A stretch of 64,000 nucleotides of DNA from Gordius sp. MW1 (GCA_964036665.1 OZ038527.1:9641835-9705834); one strand, 5' to 3'. Numbered from the stretch's first letter, positions 40,749 through 53,797 are shown. Translations and numbers: made by a program. Notes: generated from the sequence alone by a model not told the origin.

Positions 40749-42068
40749 TAAGCCTCCGAAAATAAATTCGCATCGGGATTAAACGTGCGCGCATGCAATA
40801 CTAAATTTAATACCCGAAACCTCGTCGTACTGTACCGGCAGAACTCCTTCGGGCTTGGACCTACCGTCCCTATGCACCGACATTACCCTTTAGCACATAT
40901 TGACCACACTGCCCTTTACAGAAAATATTCATGCATAACGTTAAATACCACCGCGTCATCGCACTGTCTAATAATAAACCAATTCAAAAATCATCATAGT
41001 TTCAAATAAAAGGTTAAACAGAAAGCTGGGGCATCCTCTACAAACGACGCGCTGTGCATATCCCGGTTAAAGAATTTAGTTGCGGATAGATGGATAAAAT
41101 GCTGGAATCCGTCACGTTGACAGGGAAGAGAATCGAAGTTGTACAAATGTTACAATAAAGAAATGACATATTGCCTGCCTGAGACCAGGTGAACGGAACC
41201 TAAGCTCGGAATTTAGGATAAGGTTACAAGTTATTTAACAATTAATCACCAAATTGTAGAAACGGGGTCGGCGGTTTAAGCGAATCGTTTAAGAATAGAG
41301 TGGTAGAAGTTAAGCGTTGTTGAGACAGGCTAATGTGGGCGAAGATTGCTGATCAAAGAAGCCTCCTAACTGATATGTGCGCATATGCTTCCCAAATTGA
41401 ATCTATGGAATCAGAGAAAACCATATTCTTCGGTTCATTGGAAAAGGAAATACAAAAAATAGGACAGGAAGAAAAGCTAATTATTCGGGCGGATATCAAC
41501 CCCCAGGTAGGGAAAGATCGCCTCAAGTATGAACGAAATCATGAAGATTATGAGCATGGCCTGAAGAACAAGGGGGAAACTTCTCCATATATTCCAAGCA
41601 TAGGACATGGCGATCGTTAACACTTATTTAACGCAAAGATTAGTGATGCGGAAAAACCGAGAAAATCTCGGTCTCGTCTCGTCTTGTCTCGTCTCGAAAA
41701 AGCGAGACGAGACGAGACGAGAATTTGAAAAATGGAGTCGAGATCGAGACGAGAATTTTGATGTCGGGACGAGACGATACGAGATTTTTTCGGCAAGATC
41801 TCGACTTTTTTTATCGTTAGATTTTAGTAAATTATTGTGTATTTTAATTTGCATGATTTACATTTAAGGTATTAAGTGTAAATCAATATATATGGAATAT
41901 TTTAGAAGATTTTTACCCTCATATTCGATGTTTTTAATGGATAAATTTTCGGGAATTGTCGAGGGTGTTAAAAAGAAATTATAATTATTATAATAATATT
42001 TCGTCCTATTTAAGGACATCTTCGGATTAAATTAAAATAGAATTACAAAATAAAATAAAATAATACAA

Positions 42069-42780
42069 TTAAATCGAACGTTCTAAAGGGAGGTTAATAT
42101 TATAATGTAAGAAAGGATACAGGTTCTCTTTACCCATATCTTCATTGAGTGTTGGGTGTAATCTTCGAATGAAAAAGGACTCTAGGGTTTTTCTTTCAAA
42201 ATAGGTCTCGGTGTTAACTAAAATGGTTGTTTTTAAATTGTTTCCGTGATTTAGTTGTAAAAAATGATTTGAAACGGCGGTTAAATTTGCGTTTGAGCGA
42301 TATAATGCCGCTAGATGTTCCTTGAATCGTGTTCTAAAATCTCTTTTTGTTTCACCAATATAGAAATTATTGCAATCATTACAAGTTATCTTATATATTA
42401 AGTTGTTTGTAGGAGATGATTGGTAATTATTTTGTATAATATTTAGTAAAGATCTGTTGGGTTTCTGACTTATTATAATGTTGTTCATATTGTTGTTCCT
42501 TAAAATGTGTCTTATGTTTCTTATGAAACTATAAGGTATATATTGATGGTGTGGAAATGTTATAAAAACTTTATCACGAATAGTTTGCCTTATTTTTGGA
42601 TTGAAACATTGATATAAAATATCACAAAATAAGTGAAAGGGATATTTTAATAAGCTAAATGTTTCAAATAAATAAATGATTTCCTTATTTAATGCCTCGG
42701 GTGAGGATGATAGATTGATTGCCCTATTTAAAAGCCAACGTAAAGTATTAACTTTTAAATTAAAAGGTGTAAAACTATTA
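42069..42780 (-). pseudogene. Penelope-like GIY-YIG endonuclease, minus copy
   Basis: The minus-strand frame from 42488 to 42069 has IYKITCNDCNNFYIGETKR, the Penelope-type GIY-YIG start with its CxxC insert between the two motif halves, then RFKEHLAALY and a FFIRRLHPTLNED end. Upstream sequence to about 42780 encodes the linker (PFNSFTPFNL, ALNKEIIYLF). A one-codon deletion distinguishes it from the plus copy (SSPTNN against SSPTTNN). The reverse transcriptase is absent. Confidence 0.86.
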
Positions 42781-42792
42781 AAAGGAATATAA

Positions 42793-43404
42793 TTGTATCG
42801 TGATTCGGTATTTAGCTTATTAAAATATCCCTTTCACTTATTTTGTGATATTTTATATCAATGTTTCAATCCAAAAATAAGGCAAACTATTCGTGATAAA
42901 GTTTTTATAACATTTCCACACCATCAATATATACCTTATAGTTTCATAAGAAACATAAGACACATTTTAAGGAACAACAATATGAACAACATTATAATAA
43001 GTCAGAAACCCAACAGATCTTTACTAAATATTATACAAAATAATTACCAATCATCTCCTACTACAAACAACTTAATATATAAGATAACTTGTAATGATTG
43101 CAATAATTTCTATATTGGTGAAACAAAAAGAGATTTTAGAACACGATTCAAGGAACATCTAGCGGCATTATATCGCTCAAACGCAAATTTAACCGCCGTT
43201 TCAAATCATTTATTACAACTAAATCACGGAAACAATTTAAAAACAACCATTTTAGTTAACACCGAGACCTATTTTGAAAGAAAAACCCTAGAGTCCTTTT
43301 TCATTCGAAGATTACACCCAACACTCAATGAAGATATGGGTAAAGAGAACCTGTATCTTTTCTTACATTATAATATTAACCTCCCTTTAGAACGTTCGAT
43401 TTAA
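42793..43404 (+). pseudogene. Penelope-like GIY-YIG endonuclease, plus copy
   Basis: A 203-residue open frame: LLKYPFHLFCDILYQCFNP (linker), NNIIISQKPNRSLL, then the GIY-YIG domain IYKITCNDCNNFYIGETKR with conserved R and H in RTRFKEHL. It is truncated at its 5' end, so the RT palm is missing, but the endonuclease frame is intact, which suggests a fairly recent insertion. Confidence 0.88.
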
Positions 43405-44163
43405 TTGTATTATTTTATTTTATTTTGTAATTCTATTTTAATTTAATCCGAAGATGTCCTTAAATAGGACGAAATATTATTATAATAATTATAATTTCTT
43501 TTTAACACCCTCGACAATTTCCGAAAATTTATCCATTAAAAATATATGGAATATATTTGACATTAAAAAATTCCCGTAAATATTATATTTTTTGCAACAT
43601 TTATTTAAGTATGGTTGACCCTTAGGGTATGTGAATAATTTTATAATATCTTTATCACATATTTGAATCCATAGCATTATTAAATATTACAAAACTATAG
43701 GCTTAGAATGAGTTCTGATTAAATAGTAAATATAAACAAATCATATTTATATTTCGCAGTTACTCATCCTGTATAATGCGGTAATTATAAATTGGTAGTC
43801 AATCAGTTTGAATAATTAAACTAGTTAAGCTAAGGTGGCTCGTTTTGAGCACCCGCCTGACGATTTCAAAAGTATAATAGAGTATTTAATGATACCGTAA
43901 TAGATTAAATCTAAAGCATGAGTTTTCTAGAAGTTTTTATGCTTCAACTATATCGATAAATAACTATTTAATGTCAAAGTGTGTTAGAATTGGAAGATAA
44001 TTATTTGGAATATAAATTTGATTTTAATGATTTTTGTCATAAATTTAAATACGTGCAATTTAAAGTTTAAAACCTTAGATTCTTAATCCTATAATAATGC
44101 TGATTTTATTGTTGTTTCTACACGTTTTTATATGGGCATCTAGTTACGAATTCTGAAAATAAT

Positions 44164-44180
44164 GAAATTGCATAGCAATT
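44164..44180. other. Solo 17-bp palindromic insertion in a hAT copy
   Basis: Copy 1 reads AAATAATAATATTATCATT at 12885-12903. The aligned position here reads AAATAAT, then GAAATTGCATAGCAATT, then AATATTATCATT. The extra 17 bp equal the terminus of the Helentron-like units. Confidence 0.8.
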
Positions 44181-46859
44181 AATATTATCATTAAACGTCA
44201 CTCGCACTTTGTGGTTTATAACGCTATAGTAAACATGCAATAAACACTATGGGCTATAATTAATGATGGTACTAATGGACTTAAATGTTTGCCTTAAATA
44301 TGTTAAGGTATACTTTGAAGCTTTAGCCAGGGTTAATAAAGGGTCTCAATTTGCTAAATTGTGCAACTAAGTCAACTATAACCGATTTATTATATCTAAG
44401 TCTATATAGTTGACAAACACAGTGATTTGGTACAAATGTTATAATTTGCTAGAACAATAAAATAGAATTTTCTATGCTTCAAATTTATTTATAGTTTTTT
44501 AGTCTGCACTTTCCATAAAAAATGTTATTTTTTTGAATGAATTCATATCTTTATATTGACAATGAGATGTCGTGTCCCAATTAATCTTTAAAAAGTTTGT
44601 GTAATAAAGTTTAAGAAAAAATATAAAAATTTGCCATTTTAATTTTTTAACACTTAATTAATATTTTTAATAAAACGGGAGAAATTTTTATTCCGTATAG
44701 ATTTTTTAAAAAAGTCGAGACGAGATCGAGATTTATCTAGACCGAGACGAGATCGAGATTTTCATAATCGCTACCGAGACGAGACGAGATTTTGTTTTCG
44801 AGACCGAGACGAGGCGAGATCGAAACACTAGCGAAGATCATATTGTGGCTTAAAGAAGTGGGAAGCATTTTACTAAAATAGACTATCTGCTCACACGGCG
44901 AAAGGATTTATGGAGGATCAACAATTGCAAAGTAATATTAGGAGAAGAAATCGCTAGGCAACATCTTCCACTTGTGATGGATTTTGAATGAAAAGTATTT
45001 CCAGAAAGAAGCTGGGTTTATGAACCTCAAATTCGAGACGAAACGCTAAAGGATACGTCGATGAACGATAAATATAATCAAAAAGGTTCATCACTCTTGG
45101 GTGCAAGGAAGTTGCAAAGGAACGTAGATGACGATTGAGAGACGCTAAATAAGGACATAAAGGAAACAGCGATTCGGATACTAGGCACTACCAATGGAGG
45201 CAAAGCTATGAATAGGGAACTATGGTTGGATCAATCGTTTGATCTAAAGAAGGAAAAATATAGACGGTTGCATAAATCAAAAAACTCAAAGGATTATCAA
45301 GAGTATTAGAAGGCAAAGAGAGCCGCGAGGCCGTTGCAACAGCGAAGAATGCCGCGTATACCGAGATGGCAAACAAAGTGGATCATAAAGGGGGCGACAG
45401 GCTTATGTACAAATCGGCAAAGATAAGGGAAAATAAAGGTCACTAAGTCGGAGTCCTTAAAATAGTAAATAACGAGAAGGGTCAGACATTATTCAAGCCG
45501 AAGAAAGTGGTGGAAAGGGGGGAAGGATATTTCAAGGAACTTATGAATTCGCAAATGACAAAGATTTCTTTCCTGATATTGAGACAAACATAAGTATGGT
45601 CGAACTCTTTTGGAGGATAAGTTAGGACACATGAACAAGATGCAAAAATAAAAAGTGTATGGCCCAGACGCAATTTCTATAAAAGCATGGGTCGGAACCT
45701 GAGAAGGATTTACGATTATTACAAAACTTTTTAATTAGATATTGTATAAGAGCGAATTTTTAACCAATGGAGAGCAAGCACGATTATAACCTTTTTTAAA
45801 GGCAAAGGAGACCCTCAAGGGTGTGGTAATTACAGAGGTATCAAGCTAACCAGCCATTCTATGAAAGCTTATTGAAAGGATCAAAATGAGGTGGAAATAT
45901 CGGCTTACCAATTCGGATTTGTGGCCGGCGAATCCACAAGCGACCCAAATAAATAGATTAGTATAGTGAAAAAAGAGACATGCTTTTAGTTTTATTGACT
46001 TGGAGATAACAGTCCCTCGTCATTTAATATGATGGTGCTTAAGATAACAAAATATACCTGCGCAGATGTACGTCTCACAAAAAATATTTATGCAGCCTCA
46101 AACTCTTAGTTTAGAATGACAGTTGGGGACTCTAAGCCTTATCGGGTTGAAATTGGATTACATCAAGGATCTGCTCTAAGTCATTTTTTATTCAACGTAA
46201 TTATGGATACGATAACCATAGACATTCAAAAGCCATCTCTTTAGTATGCTATATGCCAAAGATATAGTACTATGCGAGGAAACAAGGGAGAAAGTATTCG
46301 AAGAAGCTGAAAAGTCGTCAAAGCGCTTAGCTGGATATGGTTTAAAGGTCAACGATCGAAAAACGGTATACATGGAAATGAATGGTACAAGCACCCCATC
46401 GCTGGATGACCATCTAAAGTACTCAAAAGTAGACTGGTTTACTTACCTCGGCTCGATGCTACATCAAAAGGGAGGTTGCGCAACGGACGTCAATACCCGG
46501 ATCCAAAAAGGATGGCTTAAATGGCGAAGTATATCCGGTGTCATGTGCAACAAGAAAATTGCATATGGTTGAAGGGCAAAGCTTAAAAATCTATCGTAAG
46601 ACTACGAAAATGGGCTAAGGTGGTATGGTCATATACTAAGAATATTTGACATGAATGTGGATGTCCCGGGGAAAAGAGGAAGAGGACGACCTCGTGTCAC
46701 ATGTAAAGGTCAAGTAGACAAATGTATGGAAATTAAAAAGATATATCTAAACATAGAGCCTACTATAAATTTATCAAAACAAACGGGACCTAATACATGA
46801 TAACGAAGTATGACGATTTGAATAGGGCTTAGGAAAAAACAACTTTAACAATCAACTCC

Positions 46860-47660
46860 CCCTCATTCTGTCTCTCTTTGAATTTTCTTGGGAGACCTAC
46901 ATTTTTAGGTGTGCTGTACCAAAACTATTATATAAAATAAAATGTTGAAATATTTTTAAATCTTACATTTAAATAAATTAATAATTTTTGAACATCTATC
47001 ATTAAGACTTTTTATTATAAATTCAATATTTTTTCACATCTTTTTTTTAATTTATATTCATTTAATTTTGAAGTACAATGCATATTATGCGATATCAAAG
47101 AGTCACATACAATTCTGAGTTAAATTTCAACATTTCATGTAACATTTGCGAACTCTTGGCTGGGGTAATGGGTAGGTTCTTCAAAAATTGTGTTCAGCCT
47201 TTTTTATGTTGGGTTGATATATGCATGATATTATTGCCCTTTCCAAGCCTATCAACAAATTGTAAATATAATTTAGTTGTTCTCAAACTTATAATTGAAA
47301 TTTATACTTTAAAATTTTTATTTCATAAATTATGCATGTCTATAAATTTCAAATACTGTTCCGCAACAAAATTTTGTACAATTTAATAGATATTCCCATG
47401 GGCCTAGCCAAGAATGGAATTGAAGAGGGCTATAAAAATTTAGGAAGGGGAAAAATTATAAATTTATAATAAAGTATTCTCCTGGATTTGAGGGGGGGGG
47501 ATAGCTGCCTCATCCTGTCTACCCTTGCTACGTAAAAGATTATCGCTATTAACCTTAAAGCAGGTTTTTTAATTCCCAATCAGTTAATGTCAGTTAAAGA
47601 AGTGTTGTTTGCAATTGTGTAAAAAAACCATCCCTGCCCTTCCTTGGCTATGCCCTAGAA
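46860..47660. other. Unassigned AT-rich stretch with a possible MITE
   Basis: A 102-codon plus-strand frame (47078-47386) has no recognisable domain. 47398-47655 is bounded by CCATGGGCCTAGCCAAG and CCTTGGCTATGCCC, which looks like a decayed member of the CATGGGCGTAGCC hAT family, but its flanks do not match. Confidence 0.35.
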
Positions 47661-47668
47661 TAAATTAC

Positions 47669-48670
47669 TAATTCCACATTTGGCATCACAGCTGGTCCAA
47701 GCAATTTGTTTCCATCTGTAAAATTTGATGTGAGACAGGCTTTTAAGGTCATCAACGATTCGAGGTAAATCTTGAGATATGTTGCTAAGTTTTAGTATAT
47801 TATTATCTCGTTTATTTTTATTTGGTATCTTGATGCTAACGGGTTTGTAAAAATATTGTAACGATATTTTGTTTTTTTGCGTATTGTCCATTGTTGCTAG
47901 CTAAATAAAATGGAAATCAATTGGATGCCAATCAACAATATAAAATAACATATTTTATTCAAGCAAAAGAACATGAGATTCTTAGATGTTATATATGATA
48001 ACAAACCTATTAACTTTAAAAAGGAACAGAGGTATTTAATAAATTTTGTATATAACAACCAAGTTAAAATATTACAATAACATTAGTATAGTTGAAATAT
48101 GGTTGTTAAAAAATGAAATTTAGTATACTTAGATCTTAAATAAAAAATATAGTATTCAATATTTATAACTATCTATTAAGTAATTATTTTTGGATTGTTT
48201 AGTAAAGCGAAACATATAATTGTTTTGAAATCGTTGTAATATTAGGTCATGTTTAGAAATTAAATGTCTCCAATGGTAAAAATAACAACACCATAGTTTT
48301 TGGCCTAAAATGGTTGGAACTGTTTTATAAACTAATCCCCACAAAATTTACGATTTTAAATAATTATCCTATTTAATTTGGCCATTGATTGATTTTAAAA
48401 CATTTCTTTACTAATAAATGATTAAAACAAGATTAAAAAAGCAAAAAAATTAATTAATTGCTAACTTTCAAGTTAATAAAAGGGGAATAAAAAATCGGCT
48501 TACATAGAGTGTTATATTTTGGGTCAAAGGTCCATGACATTTTAAAATGACTTTTCCATGAAGTGATTTATAATAGAATACATCATTCTCTAATTTTACG
48601 ATTTTGAAATAGTTGTCCACAAAAATCTTTGAGTGAGAGACGATTTTGAAGGCTCCTTCACTTTTCAAAG
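47669..48670 (-). pseudogene. ADAMTS-like spacer and TSP1 exons
   Basis: Exon 48504-48670 (acceptor ATACAG, donor TAT|GTAAGC, ends phase 0) encodes the beta-rich spacer. Exon 47669-47900 (acceptor TTTAG, donor A|GTAATT) starts LATMDNTQKN, continues QYFYKPVSI and ends in the TSP1 motif WTSCDAKCG. No lesions are seen in these two exons. Confidence 0.65.
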
Positions 48671-48679
48671 CTGTATAAA

Positions 48680-50256
48680 TAACATAATGGATAATATTAA
48701 TTTTTCAATGATATTATATATAATTATATAAAAAAATTTAAAGAATACCCAAAAGATTTTTTTGATCTTTCCTTCTTTATCATAATACTACTGAACCCGG
48801 CAAACGTTGTTTTGCCATTTACCCTGGTGTATTAGCAGAATATATATCATCTTATAGATAAGTTTCAATAGATTAAGAATATATCAAATATAATTGGTAA
48901 GTGTTTATTATGCAAAGATTTTTAAACAAATAGTTAAAGAGGGTCCAAGGCCCAGGCCCACCCAAGAGAGAACTGGCCCCATGCCCCCCCCAAGGGAAAA
49001 ATCTTTGGCCCCCTGGCCCTTCATACAATTTTTTTTTTAATTTTTTGTAATTAAGAAACAATATCATAATTATAATTATTTGTTTCTGAATAAAACTTTT
49101 AATTCTGAACTTAATAATGTCCGAAGAACAAAAGGCGGATACGGATACGCATAAAGTTTATTTAACGAAAAATAACAAATTATTAATATTTTTAAGATAA
49201 AGTGTGGCGTTGTGCAAAATTCTGCACGTTTGTTCTGCACCTTTGCCCCCTCCCTAAGGAATTTTTTTAAGTCAAATTTACCTATAATCAAAAATTAATC
49301 ATTAAATTTTGGATACATTTTTTTAAAGCTATCGCTAGAGACCTTCAAAATGGTATTTTTTGAGGTCATAGTCTGGCCCAAGCCCCCCCCCCCAAGGGAA
49401 AATATTATTAATCATGTTTATAATGAACAATGTTTTCTGCAAATTCAACAACACATACTTTTATCCCTAATTTATATATCTACACACTTAATTAAAGCAA
49501 TTTTACTATCCAATTCTAAATTTCCAATTCTTAAATAACACGATGAAAGTTATATTTGTGCAGGATGGGATTTAAGATATGAGGAATAGGAATTAATATT
49601 TGGGCGAATTAAAAGGAAAGATAGGGGGATATATCGGGCCGTAAAAGGATAAACTATATTGGGCCGTAAAGGGATAAATCTAACCCCCTCCCCAAAGGGA
49701 GTGGTTAGAAGGGAGATATCAGGAGCTACATTTTTATTGTATATCTTAAGACGGAAAATATAATAATTATAATAATTATCGAGACGCGTTATCAAGTTCA
49801 ATGGCGTATTCATGTTGATCAATGTGGAAGAAATAACAAATATGTATAAGCGCGTGGGGGGGGGGGGGGGGGGTAAAGTAACACACGTATTGAAATTAAA
49901 TAGAAAGTAAAAGTATCACATATGAACTTAAGGTTACAGGAGAAAGGGTTACTCAGTGAGTATGCCTCTGATAGGCAGATGTTATAAGATCAAAAGACCC
50001 GACAATGTTAAGAAATCTAACAATAAATGAACTTTTGTAATTAATCGAATGAGATACACTGTTTTACAAGGGGTTGGGGGAACATGGGGAATATCCGCGT
50101 ATCAAGGGATACGACATTTACTTATGATATCACTAATTATTCCTTACTACAAACCATCTTACCAACATACTTAATAACTCAGAATCTTACAATAAATCAT
50201 CAGTGTAGACCTATATATATTTTTTTTGTCTGTTCTAAAATTCTAATACATATTAA
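48680..50256. other. ADAMTS-like intron sequence with GC-rich islands
   Basis: Mostly AT-rich. 48945-49020 and 49375-49400 carry GGCCC/CCCAAGGGAAAA words that look like MITE ends (for example GGCCCAAGCCCCCC). A poly-G run lies at about 49857-49873. No coding sequence is recognised. Confidence 0.4.
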
Positions 50257-53184
50257 ATGGTCCTTTTAAAAGCCCTATGCCCCTTGTGTTCCAGAAATAT
50301 CTCATTATACAAAAAGAACTGTTTTTTACAACATGGCCCTGTTAAAAATAAATGCCCCTCTACAGGGAAGCTCGCTCCCCCAAACACTATATGTCCACCA
50401 TCTACCTTAATATTGGATGATAACATTAATTTCTGCCCTTCTGGTGCAGATATTCCTAATCTAATACCTCATCAAACCTACTATACCACAAATGAAAAAA
50501 ATGACATGACATGGAGCAGAGCCTTTTTATCTCAAGCATTCCCACCAACCATATCCAGAATTCCAAAGGGGGGGGGCGCCCGGGCGTGCATGCAACAGTT
50601 TTTAATAAACTTACAACAATATTATTTCTCTCCCTCAGAACCTATCCTATTGGGAGAAATTATTTAAATTCTCTTTTTACATTTTATCCATTCCTCAAGG
50701 CAAGGAAGCAAATATCACTTATAATATTAAACAATCATTTTTAAATTTTGACAGTCAAAACAGCCCTTCAGCATATAACATTGATAGAAAGGAATTCCAA
50801 ATATTAATCCCCCAAAAAAAGCGAATATAATCTCTAGAAAAATTCACTCATTCAACATCAAAAGTGCAATGAGATACCTCGAAGAAGACAATTCATTTTT
50901 GAGTCCTTCACAAAAATCATATGAAGAAATGGTTCTCAAGCATCCCATCGTCTACTTACCTATCGCCCTCGCAACCTTCAGATATTGCTTTTAAGTCATC
51001 AGACATTCGAGATGCCATCTTATCCTTTCCTATGGATTCTGCAGGTGGTCTCGACGGCATAAAACCAATTTTTTTAAAAGATCTTATAACAATTGATAAT
51101 AATAACTCCTCCATCTTACTAGACTTACTCACCAAATTTTGTAACCTTTTAGTCAATGGGAGTATACCTTAAGAAATAACGCCCATAGTCTTTGGAGCTA
51201 AGCTTTTAGCTATAAGGAAGGCCGACAATTCAGCCAGGCCTATCGCTATCGGCGGTGTCTTTCGAAAAATTATTTCTAAATTAATTTGTTCGGCCATCAA
51301 GCCCATATTGACCCCTACTTTAATTCCGCATCAACTAGGCTTTGGGGTCAATGGAGGGTGCGAGACTACCCATGCCGCACGCTTAGCCCTGGAACACCTC
51401 CCTCTGGGTGACTCCTTTATAAAACTAGATTCTAAAAATGCTTTCAATAGCATTCGCCGCACAGCCTTCATTAACGATTTTATCAAGCTATTTCCCCAAT
51501 ACACCAACTACATCATTTTAAGTTACGGATGTCCTTCGATTTTGAAATTTGGAGAATTCTCCCTTGAATCCGCAGAAGGGATCCAACAAGGTGACCCCCT
51601 AGGCCCCCCTTTGTTCTGCTTGGTATAAATCACATAATTAACGAAATTAACAAACATTGTAAACTCACCCTTAATGTCTGATATCTAGATGACGCCACTC
51701 TTGTTGGCACCCCTGACAGCCTAGTCCAAGCACTAGATGTAATACATGCTTTTTTCCCCACTTTAAACTTACGTTTAAACGCCTCTAAAAGTGAAATATA
51801 TTCTGACTTGGATAATATTCACCCAAAGTTTTTTGACTTTGCCAAAATTAAAAAAGACAATATGTATGTTTTAGACGCACTTATCGGGGGCCCTGAATGC
51901 CTCAAAAACTTTTTAGACAAACACCTTTCTTCTTTAAAAACCAAATTAGACATTTTAAAATCTATGCCCTCTCATCATTCCTTTTACATTATAAAAAATT
52001 ATTACAACATTAGCAAAATTTTATTCTGCTACCGCTCTACGCAAGCTTTTTTATTTAAAGATGTTTTACACAATTATAAACACTTTTTTAAATCCACACT
52101 TGAATTAATTTTAAATATTTCTTTTAACACGAATACTTGGCTTCAGGCCACTCTTCCCACAAAATCCGGCGGTCTAGGTATTCGCTCCCCAACTGCGATT
52201 TCCTTAGCCGCCTTTATTTCCTCCTCCCTTTCTTTTAAACAATCTATTCGACCTTGTCCATTTCTCACTCAACCCCTCTATCAATCAAGCCTTATCTCTA
52301 TGGAATGAGAATGTCAATGTAGGAGTTGACATTCCACAATCATATGCCCAAAAAGATTTGGATGCAAGTTTGGTGTCGCGGTCCGTTGCTTACCTTCTCT
52401 CGACATGCGACGCCTCGACCAATCCGGTCATGAATGGCTTGAAGCTTACCCTAGTAAGTTTTCGGGAATGTTTTTAGAGAACCCTACCCTGTCCTTCAAC
52501 ATAGCCCTCCGCTTGGGCTGTAAATACACGTCCCCATACCCCTGCCGGCTTTGTAATTCACTTGTAGATGAGGAAGCGCGTCACCCTTTGCATTGTAAAT
52601 TTAACAAAAGCCGGTATAGTAGGCACCAAAAATAAATACACTGCTTCAAGCTGCCAAAGTTCCTTCCATCCTTGAACCGTCAGATCCCTCTTTTGAAGGG
52701 CGGATGCGTCCTGACGGTTCGTCACTTATCCCATGGGACAAAGGCCTTTTCTTAAAATGGGACTACACCTGTATTGACCTGTTTGCCTCCTCCAACGATA
52801 CTCATGACCCCCTAGGATCTGCAGAGCATCGTAAATCCTTAAAGAACTCAGCTTTCTCGGAACCCTCCATTTTTATTCCTATCGTCTCGTCATGCTCAGG
52901 GACGTTTGGGAAGAGCGCATCAAATTTTTTAAAGAACTCAATAAACGCTCGCCCTCTTCTAAAATAACGAATAGTTTTTTACTAAGACAACCAATTGCCA
53001 TTGCCATTGCTAAATCCAATTTTTATTCTGTGATGGATTCAATGCCCATTCTTAAAGAAGATGAAGAAACGGATAATGTGTTTTAATCTTTTTTATAAAT
53101 GTTTTCGTTCGTGTATCTTTTTATTAATTCCACTTTATATTTTATACTTCTTTTTTAATAAAGCTTGTCAATTCAAAAAAAAAT
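50257..53184 (+). pseudogene. LINE with CCHC plus restriction-like endonuclease layout
   Basis: Nearly full-length non-LTR retrotransposon. 50257-50667 has an N-terminal zinc finger (CPLC...H...C). Reverse transcriptase spans 50921-52310: DSAGGLDGIKP, ARPIAIGGVFRK, QLGFGVNGGCE, FIKLDSKNAFNSI, SAEGIQQGDPLGP, and the catalytic YLDD at 51682-51693. 52405-52635 has a CRLC...H...C knuckle. 52704-53085 has RPDG...LKWDYTC, fitting the PD...D pattern of R2-type restriction-like endonucleases. The 3' end has AATAAA and an A-run (53157-53184). Lesions: stops at about 51170, 51626 and 51679 (just before YLDD) and several frameshifts. The endonuclease class is inferred from motif order. Confidence 0.82.
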
Positions 53185-53628
53185 AAGTTTTCAATTTATC
53201 CTTAAAAACTGAAATTAATATAATTGCAATATTTATTGATAAAATTAACTAATCATTACTCCTCGGATTTAAATATTCTTTAAAAAGCTATTATAACATC
53301 TCATCCAACTAACACTTGCCTACAAACTTTGTCTCTATGCATGAGCCCGGTTTCACAGGGATTCGCTTCTTGATTAGCTGGTATTGGATATTTTTTAGAA
53401 CATGCACTCCAAGAAGACCAAGTCCAACCATCTTTATTTTCCAAGGATAAAGAATCCGGTATTTTTGGGTGATCTCGATTAGAATGTCTAGTGGATAGCG
53501 TTATAAGCGGCCTGATCGCGTTCTGATTAATATAATAAAAATCTTATTTAAATGATCTTTCGAAAAATCGAAGTTACTTTATTATAACAAGGCAACATTA
53601 ACACTATTAATTCTAACATACATAGTGA

Positions 53629-53797
53629 CATGGGCGTAGCCAAGGGGGAGGGCCGCAGGAAGGGGGGCCGTTCCCCTCTAAATCCAAGAATTAGTTAAAA
53701 TTTAATAAAATTATGGCTAAAATTTAAAAAATGATCAATTTGCCCTTCCCTAAGTCATTATTGCCCTCCTCTAATTCCAATGCTGGGTACACCCATG
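53629..53797. mobile_element. Short hAT MITE, CATGGGCGTAGCC family
   Basis: 169 bp, ends CATGGGCGTAGCCAAGG and GGGTACACCCATG. The flanks CATAGTGA (53621-53628) and CATAGTGA (53798-53805) are a perfect 8-bp duplication. Confidence 0.92.

Larger units (their letters stand above)
41901..43541. mobile_element. Penelope-like insert: two head-to-head 5'-truncated copies
   Basis: The arms 41937-42658 (minus) and 42813-43540 (plus) are near-identical inverted copies around a 154-bp spacer. The minus copy continues through the spacer with in-frame sequence (FNLKVNTLRWLLNRA), so it is longer. The insert is flanked by ATATATGGAATAT at 41888-41900 and 43542-43554, a 13-bp direct repeat of host hAT sequence. 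Variable-length duplications and inverted partial copies are typical of Penelope-like retroelements. Confidence 0.88.
41641..44830 (+). mobile_element. hAT MITE, CGAGA family, copy 3, with insertion
   Basis: Ends TAGTGATGCGG and CGAAACACTA as in copies 1 and 2. The flanks GCAAAGAT (41633-41640) and GCGAAGAT (44831-44838) match at 7 of 8. It interrupts the RTE element exactly between NTYLTQ and the next coding piece. It is itself interrupted by a Penelope-like insert (41901-43541) and carries a 17-bp solo palindrome at 44164-44180. Confidence 0.92.
41095..46770 (+). pseudogene. RTE-type non-LTR retroelement, split by insertion
   Basis: The 5' part (41095-41640) is an APE-type endonuclease: LTGKRIEVVQML, then DRLMWAKIA, EKTIFFGSLEKEIQKIGQEE and VGKDRLKYERNH, ending at NTYLTQ. 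It resumes at 44839 after a hAT insertion with IDYLLTRRKDL-type sequence (44900 region) and KVILGEEIARQH. Reverse transcriptase follows in pieces: AIRILGTTNGGKAMN (45170), GIKLTSHSMK (45840), YQFGFVAGES, VEIGLHQGSALSHFLFNVI (46150), MLYAKDIVLCEETREKV (46246; AKD in place of ADD), FTYLGSMLHQKG, GWLKWRSISGVMCNKKI and finally PGKRGRGRPRV near 46670. Many frameshifts: dead. The relationship to RTE/BovB (CFDP2-like) elements is clear. Confidence 0.86.

Noticed and set aside
48156..48344. 62-codon minus-strand frame with many aromatics, between ADAMTS-like exons
   Set aside because: No acceptor/donor pair fits and no family resemblance; probably intron sequence.
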